Shown here piece by piece: positions 1 to 12,499 of a stretch of 64,000 nt of DNA; position 1 is the stretch's first letter; every line of letters starts with the position of its first letter. This stretch comes from Candidatus Accumulibacter sp. 66-26 (GTDB taxonomy: Bacteria > Pseudomonadota > Gammaproteobacteria > Burkholderiales > Rhodocyclaceae). The position numbers were made by a program, and so were the translations under genes. The stretch spans positions 98,384 through 162,383 of the forward strand of contig MKUH01000013.1 of the NCBI GenBank assembly GCA_001897745.1, written 5' to 3'. The notes beneath the pieces were generated by a model. The model saw only the letters and a program-made list of their open reading frames with translations, was not told the DNA's origin and searched no databases.

Positions 1-1540
<1,540 letters not shown>

Positions 1541-1605
1541 GGAGAGTAAACCTAAGCCTTTGATAAAGGGCGGCAATTGTAGCATGCCGAAAAAGAACGA
1601 ATATT

Positions 1606-1631
1606 GCGGTGCAAAAATTTTTTTGCACCGC
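1606..1631. repeat. Perfect inverted repeat, possible bidirectional terminator
   Basis: GCGGTGC and GCACCGC flank an A5T7 centre, so the transcript can fold into a nearly continuous 12-bp stem. It lies 9 bases past the stop codon of the hemoglobin gene and 66 bases before the typA start. There is no U-run after the stem, so a classical intrinsic terminator is uncertain. Confidence 0.45.
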
Positions 1632-1639
1632 CGCCGCGC

Positions 1640-2026
1640 TCAGCCTTCGCGGTTGCGCATGAAGTCGGCGGTATGGAAAAAGGAGGCGAACAGGCGCTCG
1701 CGCAGCGCCGCTTCGACGCCGACCGACTCCATCGCCAGCGCCATGCAGGCGACCCACTGGTCGCGCGCGCCCTCGCCGATGGCGAAGGGCATGTGGCGCT
1801 TGCGGAGCATCGGATGGCCGACGTTCTGCACGTAGAGGTCGGGGCCGCCGAGCCAGCCGGAGAGGAACATGAACAGCTTGTCGCGCGACGGCTGCAGGTC
1901 GGCCGGATGCATGGCGCGCAGTTCGGCGAACTGCGGCACGCTGTCCATCAATTCGTAGAAGCGGCTGGCAAGGGCGGCGACGACGGGTTCGCCGCCGATC
2001 AGGACGTAGGGAGTCTGTTCTTGCAT
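1640..2026 (-). CDS. Group II truncated hemoglobin (trHbO type)
   Basis: Small cytoplasmic heme protein of the 2-over-2 globin fold, expected to bind O2 or NO. It is 128 aa, the normal family length. The stretch GHPMLRKRHMPFAIG contains the proximal His in the typical group II context, followed by RDQWVACM as in other trHbO proteins. The start at 2026 (MQEQTPYVLIGGE) gives the standard pre-A region. Its physiological role here (NO or peroxide chemistry, oxygen delivery) cannot be read from sequence. Confidence 0.9.
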   Translation of the reverse strand: MQEQTPYVLIGGEPVVAALASRFYELMDSVPQFAELRAMHPADLQPSRDKLFMFLSGWLGGPDLYVQNVGHPMLRKRHMPFAIGEGARDQWVACMALAMESVGVEAALRERLFASFFHTADFMRNREG

Positions 2027-2208
2027 GGGCTGGGCAACAAAATGGGAAAGACCGGGATTTTATCAGGCGCCCGGCCACTGCCCGCGGATGCGCAGCGCGT
2101 CGGAAACAATGCGCGGAGCCGCGGGCCGGAGACGCGGCGGCCGGCGGCGGTCGCCTCGCTCATCCGAAGCGCCGCGCCGCAGGCTTGCGCGCGCGCCTGT
2201 CCGCAGCG

Positions 2209-2230
2209 GCGCCGGAGCGCGGTCCGGCGC
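2209..2230 (-). terminator. GC-rich hairpin after the ygiQ-type gene
   Basis: An 8-bp perfect stem (GCGCCGGA / TCCGGCGC) with a 6-base loop begins 8 bases after the stop codon of the radical SAM gene. No U-tract follows on the minus strand, so it may stop transcription weakly or stabilise the mRNA 3' end. Confidence 0.4.
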
Positions 2231-2238
2231 GAAAAGGA

Positions 2239-4443
<2,205 letters not shown>

Positions 4444-4638
4444 GATGGGCTGCGGATTCTACAGGGAAGGCGACGGAAAAGCGCGCAACGCGGAAGCGAA
4501 ACGGCGGCACGGATATGCCTCAGGCAGGGCGCCGGCGATTCGGTTCAATCGGCGGCGAAAAAAAAGCGCCGGTCGCGCGCCCTGCGTTTCGCCCCGCATT
4601 GCGGCGGACGGGCCGGCCGGCACCGGCCCCTGCCTGGT

Positions 4639-6249
4639 TTATTGCGGGACGGCCCGCTCGACGCGATTGCGCCCGAGCCGCTTGGCCTGCAGCAGCGCGC
4701 CGTCGGCCGCTTCGGTCAGCGATGCGGCGGTATCGAGCATCGGGAAGGATGCGATGCCCGAACTGAAGCTCGCGTACAGCGCGCCGCCCGGGTGCGCGTG
4801 CGGCAAGGCGGCGAAGTCGCTGCGGATGCGGTCGATCACCCGGCGCGCCTGCTCGGGCGTCACGTCGGAGAGGCCGATCAGGAACTCCTCGCCGCCGTAG
4901 CGGCCGATCAGGTCGGACGAGCGCAGGCGCCCCTTGAGCAGCCAGGCGAGGCCGCGGATCACCTGGTCGCCGACCGGGTGGCCGTAGGTGTCGTTGATCG
5001 ATTTAAAGTGGTCGATGTCGATCATCGCCACGGTCAGCGTGCCGTGCTCGGCGGTCTGCGCCACCATCGTCTGCAGGCGCGCCTTGGCGGCCGTGTGGTT
5101 GAGCAGCCCGGTCAGGCCATCGAGGCGGGTCGAGCGCATCGTCTCGCGGAAACGCTCGATCTTGGTCTTGACCACCGCCGCCAGCAGCACCGGGTTGAAA
5201 GGCTTGATCAGGAACTGGTCGCCGCCGAGGCGCAGCGCCTCGACCTGCATGCCGACGTCGGACTCGCCGGACAGGTAGACGATGGGCAGCGACTGGTAGT
5301 CGGCCATCTGGCGCAGCACGCGCGTCGCCTCGACGCCGTTGAAGCGAGGCATGTACATGTCCATCAGGATCAGATCCGGACGGTAGGATTCGAGCACTTC
5401 GAGCAGCGTCCCCGGATCGTTGATCGCGTGGCTGTCGATGCCGTGCTCGGCCAGCGTACGCTGGATCAGCGCCACGGCGACGCGCGAATCCTCGACGACG
5501 AGCACGCGGTACTTCTCCTGCTCGTTGATCTGCACCAGATCGAGCATGCGGTTGAGCACCGTCGCCGACTGCTCCTCGGCCAGAATCGTGACGTCGATCC
5601 CGGCGTGCATCAGGGCGACGATGGGATCGATCACCGACTGCACGCCAAGGTAGAACAGCTGGCTGGCCGGACAGGCTTCGCGCACGGCGGCGATGAAGGA
5701 GAACTCCTCGGGCTGCGCTTCGTTGCCGGCCGGGACAAAAAGCACGGCGAGCGGCATGTCGCCCTGCGGCAGCGCGCCGCCCCACGGCGTATGGCAGATC
5801 GAGAAGCCGAAGAACTGCAGCTGGCGCGCCAGCGCGTCTGACATCTCGTGTTTTTCGGGCGCGGCGATCAGCCACACCGAACGCGGCTTGATCCAGTCGA
5901 TATCGGGCGTCGTCGCCGGTTCCTCGGCGCGCCGCTCGACGACCGGCGGACGCGAGGTCGTGACCGAGCCGAGCAAGGTATCGATCTGGCGCTGCAGGGC
6001 CAGGATGTCGGCTTCGGAAACGGGGTGCTTCGACTGGTCGCCGAGGCGCGCCAGCACGGCGTTTTCCAAGCCTTCGCAAAGGCGGACCAGACCTGGCAGG
6101 CGCAAGCGGTTGAAGTGCTCGGCCAGACTATTGACCGCCACGGCGAATTCGATGAACTGCTCGAAGCGACCGTCCGCGACATAGTGCTCCCAGCGGGTGC
6201 GCAGGATGTAGAGACGGTCTTCGACCGAGCTGAGCGGCAGATTTGTCAT
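4639..6249 (-). CDS. Response-regulator diguanylate cyclase (pseudo-receiver, receiver, GGDEF)
   Basis: Predicted to make cyclic di-GMP from two GTP under phosphorylation control, similar in layout to PleD. 536 aa. Residues 1-110 are helical with no clear domain. About 115-235 looks like a receiver fold without a phospho-acceptor. A complete receiver follows (about 243-365) with acceptor D297 in LILMDMYMP. The GGDEF domain carries the active-site GGEEF (452-456) and, just before it, RSSD, an RxxD inhibitory site for feedback by c-di-GMP. No partner kinase is adjacent. The start at 6249 is preceded by an A-rich weak ribosome binding site and a good promoter-like sequence. Confidence 0.92.
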   Translation of the reverse strand: MTNLPLSSVEDRLYILRTRWEHYVADGRFEQFIEFAVAVNSLAEHFNRLRLPGLVRLCEGLENAVLARLGDQSKHPVSEADILALQRQIDTLLGSVTTSRPPVVERRAEEPATTPDIDWIKPRSVWLIAAPEKHEMSDALARQLQFFGFSICHTPWGGALPQGDMPLAVLFVPAGNEAQPEEFSFIAAVREACPASQLFYLGVQSVIDPIVALMHAGIDVTILAEEQSATVLNRMLDLVQINEQEKYRVLVVEDSRVAVALIQRTLAEHGIDSHAINDPGTLLEVLESYRPDLILMDMYMPRFNGVEATRVLRQMADYQSLPIVYLSGESDVGMQVEALRLGGDQFLIKPFNPVLLAAVVKTKIERFRETMRSTRLDGLTGLLNHTAAKARLQTMVAQTAEHGTLTVAMIDIDHFKSINDTYGHPVGDQVIRGLAWLLKGRLRSSDLIGRYGGEEFLIGLSDVTPEQARRVIDRIRSDFAALPHAHPGGALYASFSSGIASFPMLDTAASLTEAADGALLQAKRLGRNRVERAVPQ

Positions 6250-6275
6250 TTTTCTTTAGTTTTCGGCGACCGCAC

Positions 6276-6304
6276 ATTATCGGCCATCCGCCCGCCCCGG
6301 GCAA
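6276..6304 (-). promoter_or_regulatory. Sigma-70-like promoter for the receiver-GGDEF gene
   Basis: On the minus strand TTGCCC (6304-6299) and GATAAT (6281-6276) are separated by exactly 17 bases. The expected transcription start lies about 20 bases upstream of the ATG at 6249. Pattern match by eye only. Confidence 0.5.
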
Positions 6305-6365
6305 CGGCGATCGGCATTCCGGCGGCGGCGCAGTGCGGCGAAAGCGGCGATTCGCCCGTATTCGT

Positions 6366-8918
6366 TCACACGCCGCCGCGCAAAGCCTCCATCGGCGGCG
6401 TGCGCAGCAGGCGGGCGGCGGCGAACCAGCCGGCGCCGGTGACCAGCAGCGCGCCGCCGAGCATCGCGGCGGGCGGCAGCCAGTAATTGACCGCGACTTC
6501 GAACTGGAAGGCGTTGTGCGCCAGGAACTGTCCGACGACGATGGCGCCGAGCGCGGCGATCAGTCCGGCGAGCGCACCGACCGCGGCCAGCTCGGCGAGC
6601 AGCGCGCCGCGCAGCTGGTCGCGCCGGGCGCCGAGCGCGCGCATCACGGCCAGCTCGTAGCGGCGCTCCTCGGCGGCCGAGGCGAGCGCCGCGTAAAGCA
6701 CGATGACGCCGGCCGCCAGCGTGAACAGGAAGACGAACTGCACGGCTTGCGCCACCTGATCCATGATCGCCTGCAGCTGGCGCACGATGGCCGCCACGTC
6801 GACCACCGTCAGATTGGGGAATTCGTGCACCAGCCGGTTGACGAAAGCGGCCTTCTCCGCCGGCAGGTGGAAGCTCGTGATCCAGCTCGCCGGGTACGGC
6901 TGCAGGACGGCGGGCGGCGTCAGCACGAAGAAATTGACGCGCATCGAATCCCAGTCCAGCTTGCGCAGGCCGACCACGCCCATCTCGACGCGCTCGCCGC
7001 CGACCGTGAATTCGAGACGGTCGCCGACCTTGAGGCCGAGCGTCTTGGCCAGCCCGTCCTCGACCGACGCGACGCCGGCGCGGCCGCCCTGCTCCGCCGC
7101 GGAAAACCAGCGCCCCGCCGTCTGGCGGTTGCCGGGCGGCAGATCGCTCCGGTACGAGAGGTTGAACTCGCGGTCGACGAGGCGCTTGGCGCGCTCGTCC
7201 TCGAAATCCGCCGCGCTCACTTCGGCGCCGTTCACACGCGTCAGGCGTCCGCGCACCATCGGCGCCAGCTCGGGCGCCAGCCCGTCGGCGGCGAAAAAGC
7301 GGCGCACCGGCTCGACCTGCTCGGGCTGGATATTGACCACGAAACGGTTCGGCGCGTCCGGCGGCACCGCGCGCCGCCAGGCGTCGAGCAGATCGCCGCG
7401 CGTCACGGTGAGCAGCAGCAGCGCCATGAAACCGAGCGCCAGCGCGACGATCTGCACGACGCTGGCGCCGGCCCGCCGCTCCAGGCTGGCCAGGCCGTAG
7501 CGCCAGCCGATGCCGCCGTTGCCGGCGGACGCGCCACGCACGCCGCCGCGCGCCAGGGCAGCCAGGCGGATCGCCAGCCGGGCCAGGACCGCGAAAACGA
7601 GCAGCGCGCCGGAAAAACCGCCGACCACCCAGGCGCCCAGTTTGACTTCGCCGGCGACCCAGAACATCAGGCCGGCGAGCGCCGCGAGGCCGAAGGCGTA
7701 GCCGCCGAGCAGGCGCAGCTGCGGCACGCCGCCGTCGGAGAATTCGCGGCGCAGCACGCGCAGCGTCGATACGCGCTTGAGCTGCAGCAGCGGCGGCAGG
7801 GCGAAGCCGAACAGCAGGAGCAGGCCGACCGCCATGCCCTGCAGCGCCGGCAGCAGGGTCGGCGGCGGCAGCGGCGTCGCGAGCAGGTCGGCCAGCCAGG
7901 CGTAGAGCGCGAAATGCGCGAGGTAGCCGAGCGCACAGCCGGCCGCCACGGCGAGCGCGCCGAGCACGGCGAACTGCCAGAGGTAGAGGCGCAGCAGGTA
8001 GGCCTGCGTCGCCCCCAGGCAGCGCATCACGGCGCAAGGATCGAGGTGGCGCTGCATGTAGCGGCGCGCCGCGAGCGCCACGGCGACAGCGGCGAGGACG
8101 ACGGTGAGCAGCGCCGAAAGGCCGAGGAAGCGCTGCGCGCGTTCGAGCGCGGTGCGGATTTCCGGGCGGCCGTTCTGCGCGTCCTCGACGCGCTCGCCGC
8201 GCGCGAGATGCTTCTCGACCGCGGCGCGGAAAGCGCGCACCGCCGGCGGCTCGCCGGCCAGCAGCAGGCGGTAGGCGAGCCGGCTGCCGACCTGGACGAG
8301 CCCGGTGGCGTCGAGGTCGGCGAGGTTCATCAGCAGGCGCGGCGCGACGCTGAAGAAATTGACGCCGCGATCCGGTTCCAGCGTCAGCACCGCGTCGACG
8401 CGCAGCACCGCGTTACCGACCGTGACCGGATCGCCGACGCGCGCGCCGAGCGCCGAAGCGAGGCGCTCGTCGACCCAGATCGCGCCGGGCGCCGGAATGC
8501 CCTGCGCCGGCGCGTCCGGCGCGTTGAGTTCGGGGGCGACGCGCAGCGCACCGCGCAGGGGATAGCCCTCGCCCACCGCCTTGATTTCGGCGAGCTGCGC
8601 GCGCAGCGCGGCGCCTTCGCCGAGCGTCACCATGCTCGGGAAGGTACGCGTCTCGGAAACGCGCAGGCCGCGCCGGCCCGCCTCGGCGGCGACGGCCGGC
8701 GCCCACGGATGGTCGGCGGTGAGCAGCAGGTCGGCGCCGAGCAGCTGGTGCGCCTCGCGGTCGAGCGCCTGGCGCACGCGGTCGGCGAAGAAGCCGACCG
8801 CGGTCAGCGCGGCGACCGCGACGACCAGCGCCGCCGCGAGCAGGCGCAGTTCGCCGGCGCGCGCGTCGCGACGCAGCATGCGCCCGGCGAAAGTCAGGGA
8901 ACCGAACCAGGCAGCCAT
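6366..8918 (-). CDS. ABC transporter permease, FtsX/YbbP type
   Basis: Large inner-membrane permease of the FtsX superfamily, 850 aa. A first membrane helix sits near residues 22-44, followed by a large periplasmic region, a bundle of helices in the middle and a last FtsX block near the C-terminus (residues ~720-840). This is the layout of YbbP-like predicted lysophospholipase-linked or lipoprotein-type exporters. The matching ATPase (YbbA/LolD type) is not in the window. The gene begins 16 bases after the radA stop codon and is probably the last gene of the LysR-alr-radA operon. Substrate unknown. Confidence 0.85.
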   Translation of the reverse strand: MAAWFGSLTFAGRMLRRDARAGELRLLAAALVVAVAALTAVGFFADRVRQALDREAHQLLGADLLLTADHPWAPAVAAEAGRRGLRVSETRTFPSMVTLGEGAALRAQLAEIKAVGEGYPLRGALRVAPELNAPDAPAQGIPAPGAIWVDERLASALGARVGDPVTVGNAVLRVDAVLTLEPDRGVNFFSVAPRLLMNLADLDATGLVQVGSRLAYRLLLAGEPPAVRAFRAAVEKHLARGERVEDAQNGRPEIRTALERAQRFLGLSALLTVVLAAVAVALAARRYMQRHLDPCAVMRCLGATQAYLLRLYLWQFAVLGALAVAAGCALGYLAHFALYAWLADLLATPLPPPTLLPALQGMAVGLLLLFGFALPPLLQLKRVSTLRVLRREFSDGGVPQLRLLGGYAFGLAALAGLMFWVAGEVKLGAWVVGGFSGALLVFAVLARLAIRLAALARGGVRGASAGNGGIGWRYGLASLERRAGASVVQIVALALGFMALLLLTVTRGDLLDAWRRAVPPDAPNRFVVNIQPEQVEPVRRFFAADGLAPELAPMVRGRLTRVNGAEVSAADFEDERAKRLVDREFNLSYRSDLPPGNRQTAGRWFSAAEQGGRAGVASVEDGLAKTLGLKVGDRLEFTVGGERVEMGVVGLRKLDWDSMRVNFFVLTPPAVLQPYPASWITSFHLPAEKAAFVNRLVHEFPNLTVVDVAAIVRQLQAIMDQVAQAVQFVFLFTLAAGVIVLYAALASAAEERRYELAVMRALGARRDQLRGALLAELAAVGALAGLIAALGAIVVGQFLAHNAFQFEVAVNYWLPPAAMLGGALLVTGAGWFAAARLLRTPPMEALRGGV

Positions 8919-8934
8919 CCGCGACCCCGCCTCC

Positions 8935-10299
8935 TCAATCCAGCTCGCGCAGGCGTTCGACGGCTTCCTCGACGCGCCGCACGGCGATCACTTCGATGCC
9001 CGGAATCGCCTGCTTCGGCTTGTTCGCCTCGGGGATCAGGGCGCGCGTGAAGCCGAGCTTGGCGGCTTCCTTCAGCCGCTCCTGCCCGCGCGGCGCGGGG
9101 CGGATCTCGCCGGCCAGCCCGATTTCGCCGAAGACGATCAGCTTCGCCGGCAGCGGCCGGTTCTTCAGCGAGGAGACGATGGCCAGCAGGACCGCGAGGT
9201 CGGCCGCCGGCTCGGCGATCTTGACGCCGCCGACGGCATTCACGAAGACGTCCTGGTCGAAGCAGACGACGCCCGCGTGGCGGTGCAGCACGGCGAGCAG
9301 CATGGCCAGGCGCTGCGCGTCGAGGCCGACGGTGAGGCGGCGCGGGTTGCCGTGCGCCTGGTCGACCAGCGCCTGCACTTCGACGAGCAGCGGCCGCGTC
9401 CCTTCCTGCGTCACCAGCACGCAGGAGCCCGGCACGTCCTGTCCGTGCTGCGAGAGGAACAGCGCCGAGGGGTTGTTCACCCCCTTCAGGCCCTTGTCGG
9501 TCATCGCGAAGACGCCGATCTCGTTGACCGCGCCGTAGCGGTTCTTGACGGCGCGGATCAGGCGGAAGCTCGAATGCGTGTCGCCCTCGAAGTAGAGCAC
9601 CGTGTCGACGATGTGCTCGAGCACGCGCGGCCCGGCCAGCGCGCCCTCCTTGGTCACGTGGCCGACCAGGATGACGGTGACGCCGGCCTGCTTGGCGAGC
9701 CGCGTCAGCTGCGCCGCGCATTCGCGCACCTGCGCCACCGAACCGGGCGCCGAACTCAGCTGGTCCGACCACAGCGTCTGGATCGAATCGATCACCGCCA
9801 CCTGCGGCTTTTCGCTCTGCAGCACGGCGAGGATCTTTTCGAGATTGATCTCGGCGAGCAGTTGCAGCCGGTCGGTATCGAGCGACAGGCGGCGCGCGCG
9901 CATCGCCACCTGCTGGCCGGACTCCTCGCCGCTCACGTAAAGCACCGCGTTGCCCGCCGACAGCTCGGCCAGCGCCTGCAGCAGCAGCGTGCTCTTGCCG
10001 ATGCCCGGATCGCCGCCGATCAGCACGACGCCGCCGGCGACCAGCCCGCCGCCGAGCGCGCGGTCGAATTCGGGAATGCCGGTCGGCAGGCGGTCGGCCT
10101 CGCGCGCCTCGATTTCGGAGAGATTCTGCAGGCGCGCGGTGCCGCCGAGCGCGGCGAAGCGTTTGGCGCCCGGCGTCTCCGCCTCGGCGACGCTCTCGAC
10201 CAGGGTGTTCCAGACGCCGCAGCCGGGGCACTGCCCCTGCCATTTCGGCGAACTGGCGCCGCATTCGGTACAGCTGTAGATGGTTTTCGCTTTCGCCAT
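8935..10299 (-). CDS. radA: DNA repair protein RadA (Sms)
   Basis: RecA-like ATPase that processes recombination intermediates and promotes branch migration. 454 aa, normal length. It has an N-terminal zinc finger (C10, C13, C24, C27), Walker A GGDPGIGKST near residue 95, the RadA-specific KNRYG motif (usual form KNRFG), and a C-terminal Lon-protease-like domain (VNAVGGVKIAEPAADLA). The start MAKAKTIYSC at 10299 is chosen because it begins the conserved zinc finger and lies 2 bases after the alr stop; a longer in-frame extension is not conserved in character. Confidence 0.97.
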   Translation of the reverse strand: MAKAKTIYSCTECGASSPKWQGQCPGCGVWNTLVESVAEAETPGAKRFAALGGTARLQNLSEIEAREADRLPTGIPEFDRALGGGLVAGGVVLIGGDPGIGKSTLLLQALAELSAGNAVLYVSGEESGQQVAMRARRLSLDTDRLQLLAEINLEKILAVLQSEKPQVAVIDSIQTLWSDQLSSAPGSVAQVRECAAQLTRLAKQAGVTVILVGHVTKEGALAGPRVLEHIVDTVLYFEGDTHSSFRLIRAVKNRYGAVNEIGVFAMTDKGLKGVNNPSALFLSQHGQDVPGSCVLVTQEGTRPLLVEVQALVDQAHGNPRRLTVGLDAQRLAMLLAVLHRHAGVVCFDQDVFVNAVGGVKIAEPAADLAVLLAIVSSLKNRPLPAKLIVFGEIGLAGEIRPAPRGQERLKEAAKLGFTRALIPEANKPKQAIPGIEVIAVRRVEEAVERLRELD

Positions 10300-10301
10300 G
10301 C

Positions 10302-11393
10302 TCAGCCCTCGACGACCGGCACGCGGCGGGCCAGCGCGCAAAAGAGCTCGTAGCTGATGGTGCCGGCCGCCGCCGCCACCTCGTCGGCCGGCAGGCCGTC
10401 GCCCCACAGCGTCACCGCGCTGCCGACGCCGGCCTGCGGCAGGTCGGAGAGGTCGCAGGCGAGCATGTCCATCGAAACGCGGCCGATCGTGCGCGTGCGC
10501 TGCCCGTCGACAACGATCGGCGTGCCGTCCGGCGCGTGCCGCGGGTAGCCGTCGGCGTAGCCGCAGGCGACGGTGCCGACGCGCGTCGGGCGGCGCGCCT
10601 CGAACAGCCCGCCGTAACCGACGCGCTCGCCAGGCGCGATCTCCTGTACGCCGATGATGCGGCTGGTGAGCGTCATCGCCGGACGCAGGCCGAGGCTGGC
10701 CGCGCTTTCGTCGGCGAAGGGCGTGCCGCCGTAGAGCATGATGCCCGGCCGCACCCAGGTGTTCTCGCCGCGCGCCGTCTGCGGATGGCGCAGGATGGCC
10801 GCCGAATTGGCCATCGAGTGCGGGTAGGCCGCCGCCTCCGGCCAGTCGGCGCGCATGCGCGCGAAGTTGTCGAGCTGCCAGGCGATGCCGCGCTCGCCGT
10901 CGGCCTCGGCGAAATGCGTGATCAGCGTCACCGCGCCGACCGTCTGGTTCGCCGCCAGTTCGCGGCGCACCGCCGGCAGCTGCGCCGCGGTGATGCCCAG
11001 GCGGTTCATGCCGGTATTGAGCTTGAGGTAGATCGGCAGGCGCACCGGCAAGGCCGCGGCGCGCAGCATTTCGAGCTGTTCGACGCGATGGATGGCCGGT
11101 GTCAGCCCGTATTCGGCGCAGAGCGCGAGATCGGACGGCTCGAAAAAGCCTTCGAGCAGCAGGATCGGCTGGCGGATTCCGGCGTCGCGCAGCGCGATGG
11201 CGTCCGGGATGTCGAGCAGGGCGAAACCGTCGGCGACGTCGCCGAAGGCACGGGCGGCGCGCAGCACGCCGTGCCCGTAGGCGTCGGCCTTGACGACGGC
11301 CCAGGCGCGGGCGCCGCCGGCGCGCTCCCTGGCAAGCAGGTAATTGTGGCGTAGCGCCGCAAGATCGATGCGGGCGCGGATCGGGCGAGGCAT
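10302..11393 (-). CDS. alr: Alanine racemase
   Basis: Pyridoxal-phosphate enzyme that interconverts L- and D-alanine for peptidoglycan. 363 aa. The PLP lysine is in VVKADAYGHG near residue 34, and the catalytic tyrosine in ERVGYGGLF. Substrate-pocket segments NTGMNRLG and GRVSMDM are present. The ATG at 11393 overlaps the stop codon of the upstream LysR gene by one base (TAATG), which points to translational coupling. Confidence 0.96.
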   Translation of the reverse strand: MPRPIRARIDLAALRHNYLLARERAGGARAWAVVKADAYGHGVLRAARAFGDVADGFALLDIPDAIALRDAGIRQPILLLEGFFEPSDLALCAEYGLTPAIHRVEQLEMLRAAALPVRLPIYLKLNTGMNRLGITAAQLPAVRRELAANQTVGAVTLITHFAEADGERGIAWQLDNFARMRADWPEAAAYPHSMANSAAILRHPQTARGENTWVRPGIMLYGGTPFADESAASLGLRPAMTLTSRIIGVQEIAPGERVGYGGLFEARRPTRVGTVACGYADGYPRHAPDGTPIVVDGQRTRTIGRVSMDMLACDLSDLPQAGVGSAVTLWGDGLPADEVAAAAGTISYELFCALARRVPVVEG

Positions 11394-12295
11394 TAGACGG
11401 ACAGCTCCTTGAGTTTTTTCTTGGCGAATTCGACGAAGGTATTGACCACGCGCGAGCGGAATTTTTCCTTCGGATAGACCAGGGACAGGGTGCGCTTGAG
11501 GCGCGGCTTGAGCGGAATGGCGACCAGGCTGCCGAGCTGCCGCTCCTTGTCGAAACTGGCGCGCGAGACGATGGCGAAGCCGAGGCCGGTGCCGACGACG
11601 CCCTTCAGCGCCTCCGGGCTGCCCAGCTCCATCAGGCGCTTGAGCTTCTCCGGCTCGACGCCGGCGGCGCGCAGATAGGTATCGGTCACCTCGCGCGTCC
11701 CGGAACCCGGCTCGCGCGAAATGAACTCGTAGTCGAGCAGGGTCGCCGGTTCGATTTCCTTGAATCGGGCGAGCGGGTAGTCGGGCGTGCAGATCACCTG
11801 CAGTTCGTCGTCGCAGCAGACCTCGCACTGCAGATTCGGCAGCTTGGCCTGCGACTCGATGAGGCCGATGTCCAGCGTATGCTCGGCGATCCGGCTCTCG
11901 ATCGTCTCGGAATTGGCGACCGTCAGCCGCGCGCGCACCTGCGGGTAGAGCGAGTTGAACTCGCCGAGAATGGGCGGCAGCATGAACTCGGCGATCGTCG
12001 TGCTGGCACCGACCAGCAGGGGGCCGCGCATCTGGCCTGTCATCTCGGCGAGGCGCGTCTCCAGCTCGCCCGACAGGGCCAGGATGCGCTCGGCGTAATC
12101 GAGCGCCATCTCGCCGGCCGGCGTCAGTGCAATCCTCCCGTGTCCGCGGTCGAACAGGCGTGCGTTCAGATGCTCCTCGAGCTGCTTGATCTGGAAGGTG
12201 ACGGCAGGCTGCGTCATGTACAGCGCCTCAGCGGCCTTGGTGAAGCTCAGGTTTTTCGCCACGGCGTGAAACACCTGCAAGCGACGGTCGGCCAT
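11393..12295 (-). CDS. LysR-family transcriptional regulator
   Basis: 300 aa regulator with an N-terminal winged helix-turn-helix (FTKAAEALYMTQPAVTFQIKQL, here split for description: FTKAAEALYMTQ then PAVTFQIKQL) and a C-terminal periplasmic-binding-protein-like effector domain. It heads an operon with alr and radA and is divergent from lplT, the classic arrangement for a LysR regulator acting on the divergent gene and on itself. The ligand is unknown. Its start codon lies inside a 9-bp perfect inverted repeat. Confidence 0.93.
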   Translation of the reverse strand: MADRRLQVFHAVAKNLSFTKAAEALYMTQPAVTFQIKQLEEHLNARLFDRGHGRIALTPAGEMALDYAERILALSGELETRLAEMTGQMRGPLLVGASTTIAEFMLPPILGEFNSLYPQVRARLTVANSETIESRIAEHTLDIGLIESQAKLPNLQCEVCCDDELQVICTPDYPLARFKEIEPATLLDYEFISREPGSGTREVTDTYLRAAGVEPEKLKRLMELGSPEALKGVVGTGLGFAIVSRASFDKERQLGSLVAIPLKPRLKRTLSLVYPKEKFRSRVVNTFVEFAKKKLKELSV

Positions 12296-12323
12296 AAATC
12301 GTCTCCAACATTCTATTTATGGC
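12291..12323. promoter_or_regulatory. 9-bp perfect inverted repeat over the LysR-gene start codon
   Basis: GCCATAAAT (12291-12299) and ATTTATGGC (12315-12323) are separated by 15 bases. In the LysR-gene mRNA the loop would hold the GGAG ribosome binding site and the right arm the AUG. As DNA it could equally be an operator for the regulator itself. Confidence 0.5.
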
Positions 12324-12451
12324 GATATTCAAACACAAAATGGCGCCCCCGACACCCCGAAACGCGGGAAAACACCCCGCCCGAAACGCCCGTGCCGGCG
12401 CTTTTTCCGAGGTCGGCGAGCGCCGCGCTTCGCTAACAAGTTTAAGCCTTT

Positions 12452-12471
12452 CGTGGTATAAACCGACCACG
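12452..12471 (+). promoter_or_regulatory. Extended -10 promoter for lplT with overlapping inverted repeat
   Basis: TGG followed by TATAAA (12457-12462) is an extended -10 element about 38 bases upstream of the lplT ATG. The same bases lie inside a perfect repeat CGTGGT-N8-ACCACG (12452-12457 and 12466-12471). A protein bound there would block the -10. The -35 match is poor. Confidence 0.45.
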
Positions 12472-12499
12472 TCAAAAACGGCTCCCCGCTCACTCCCCG

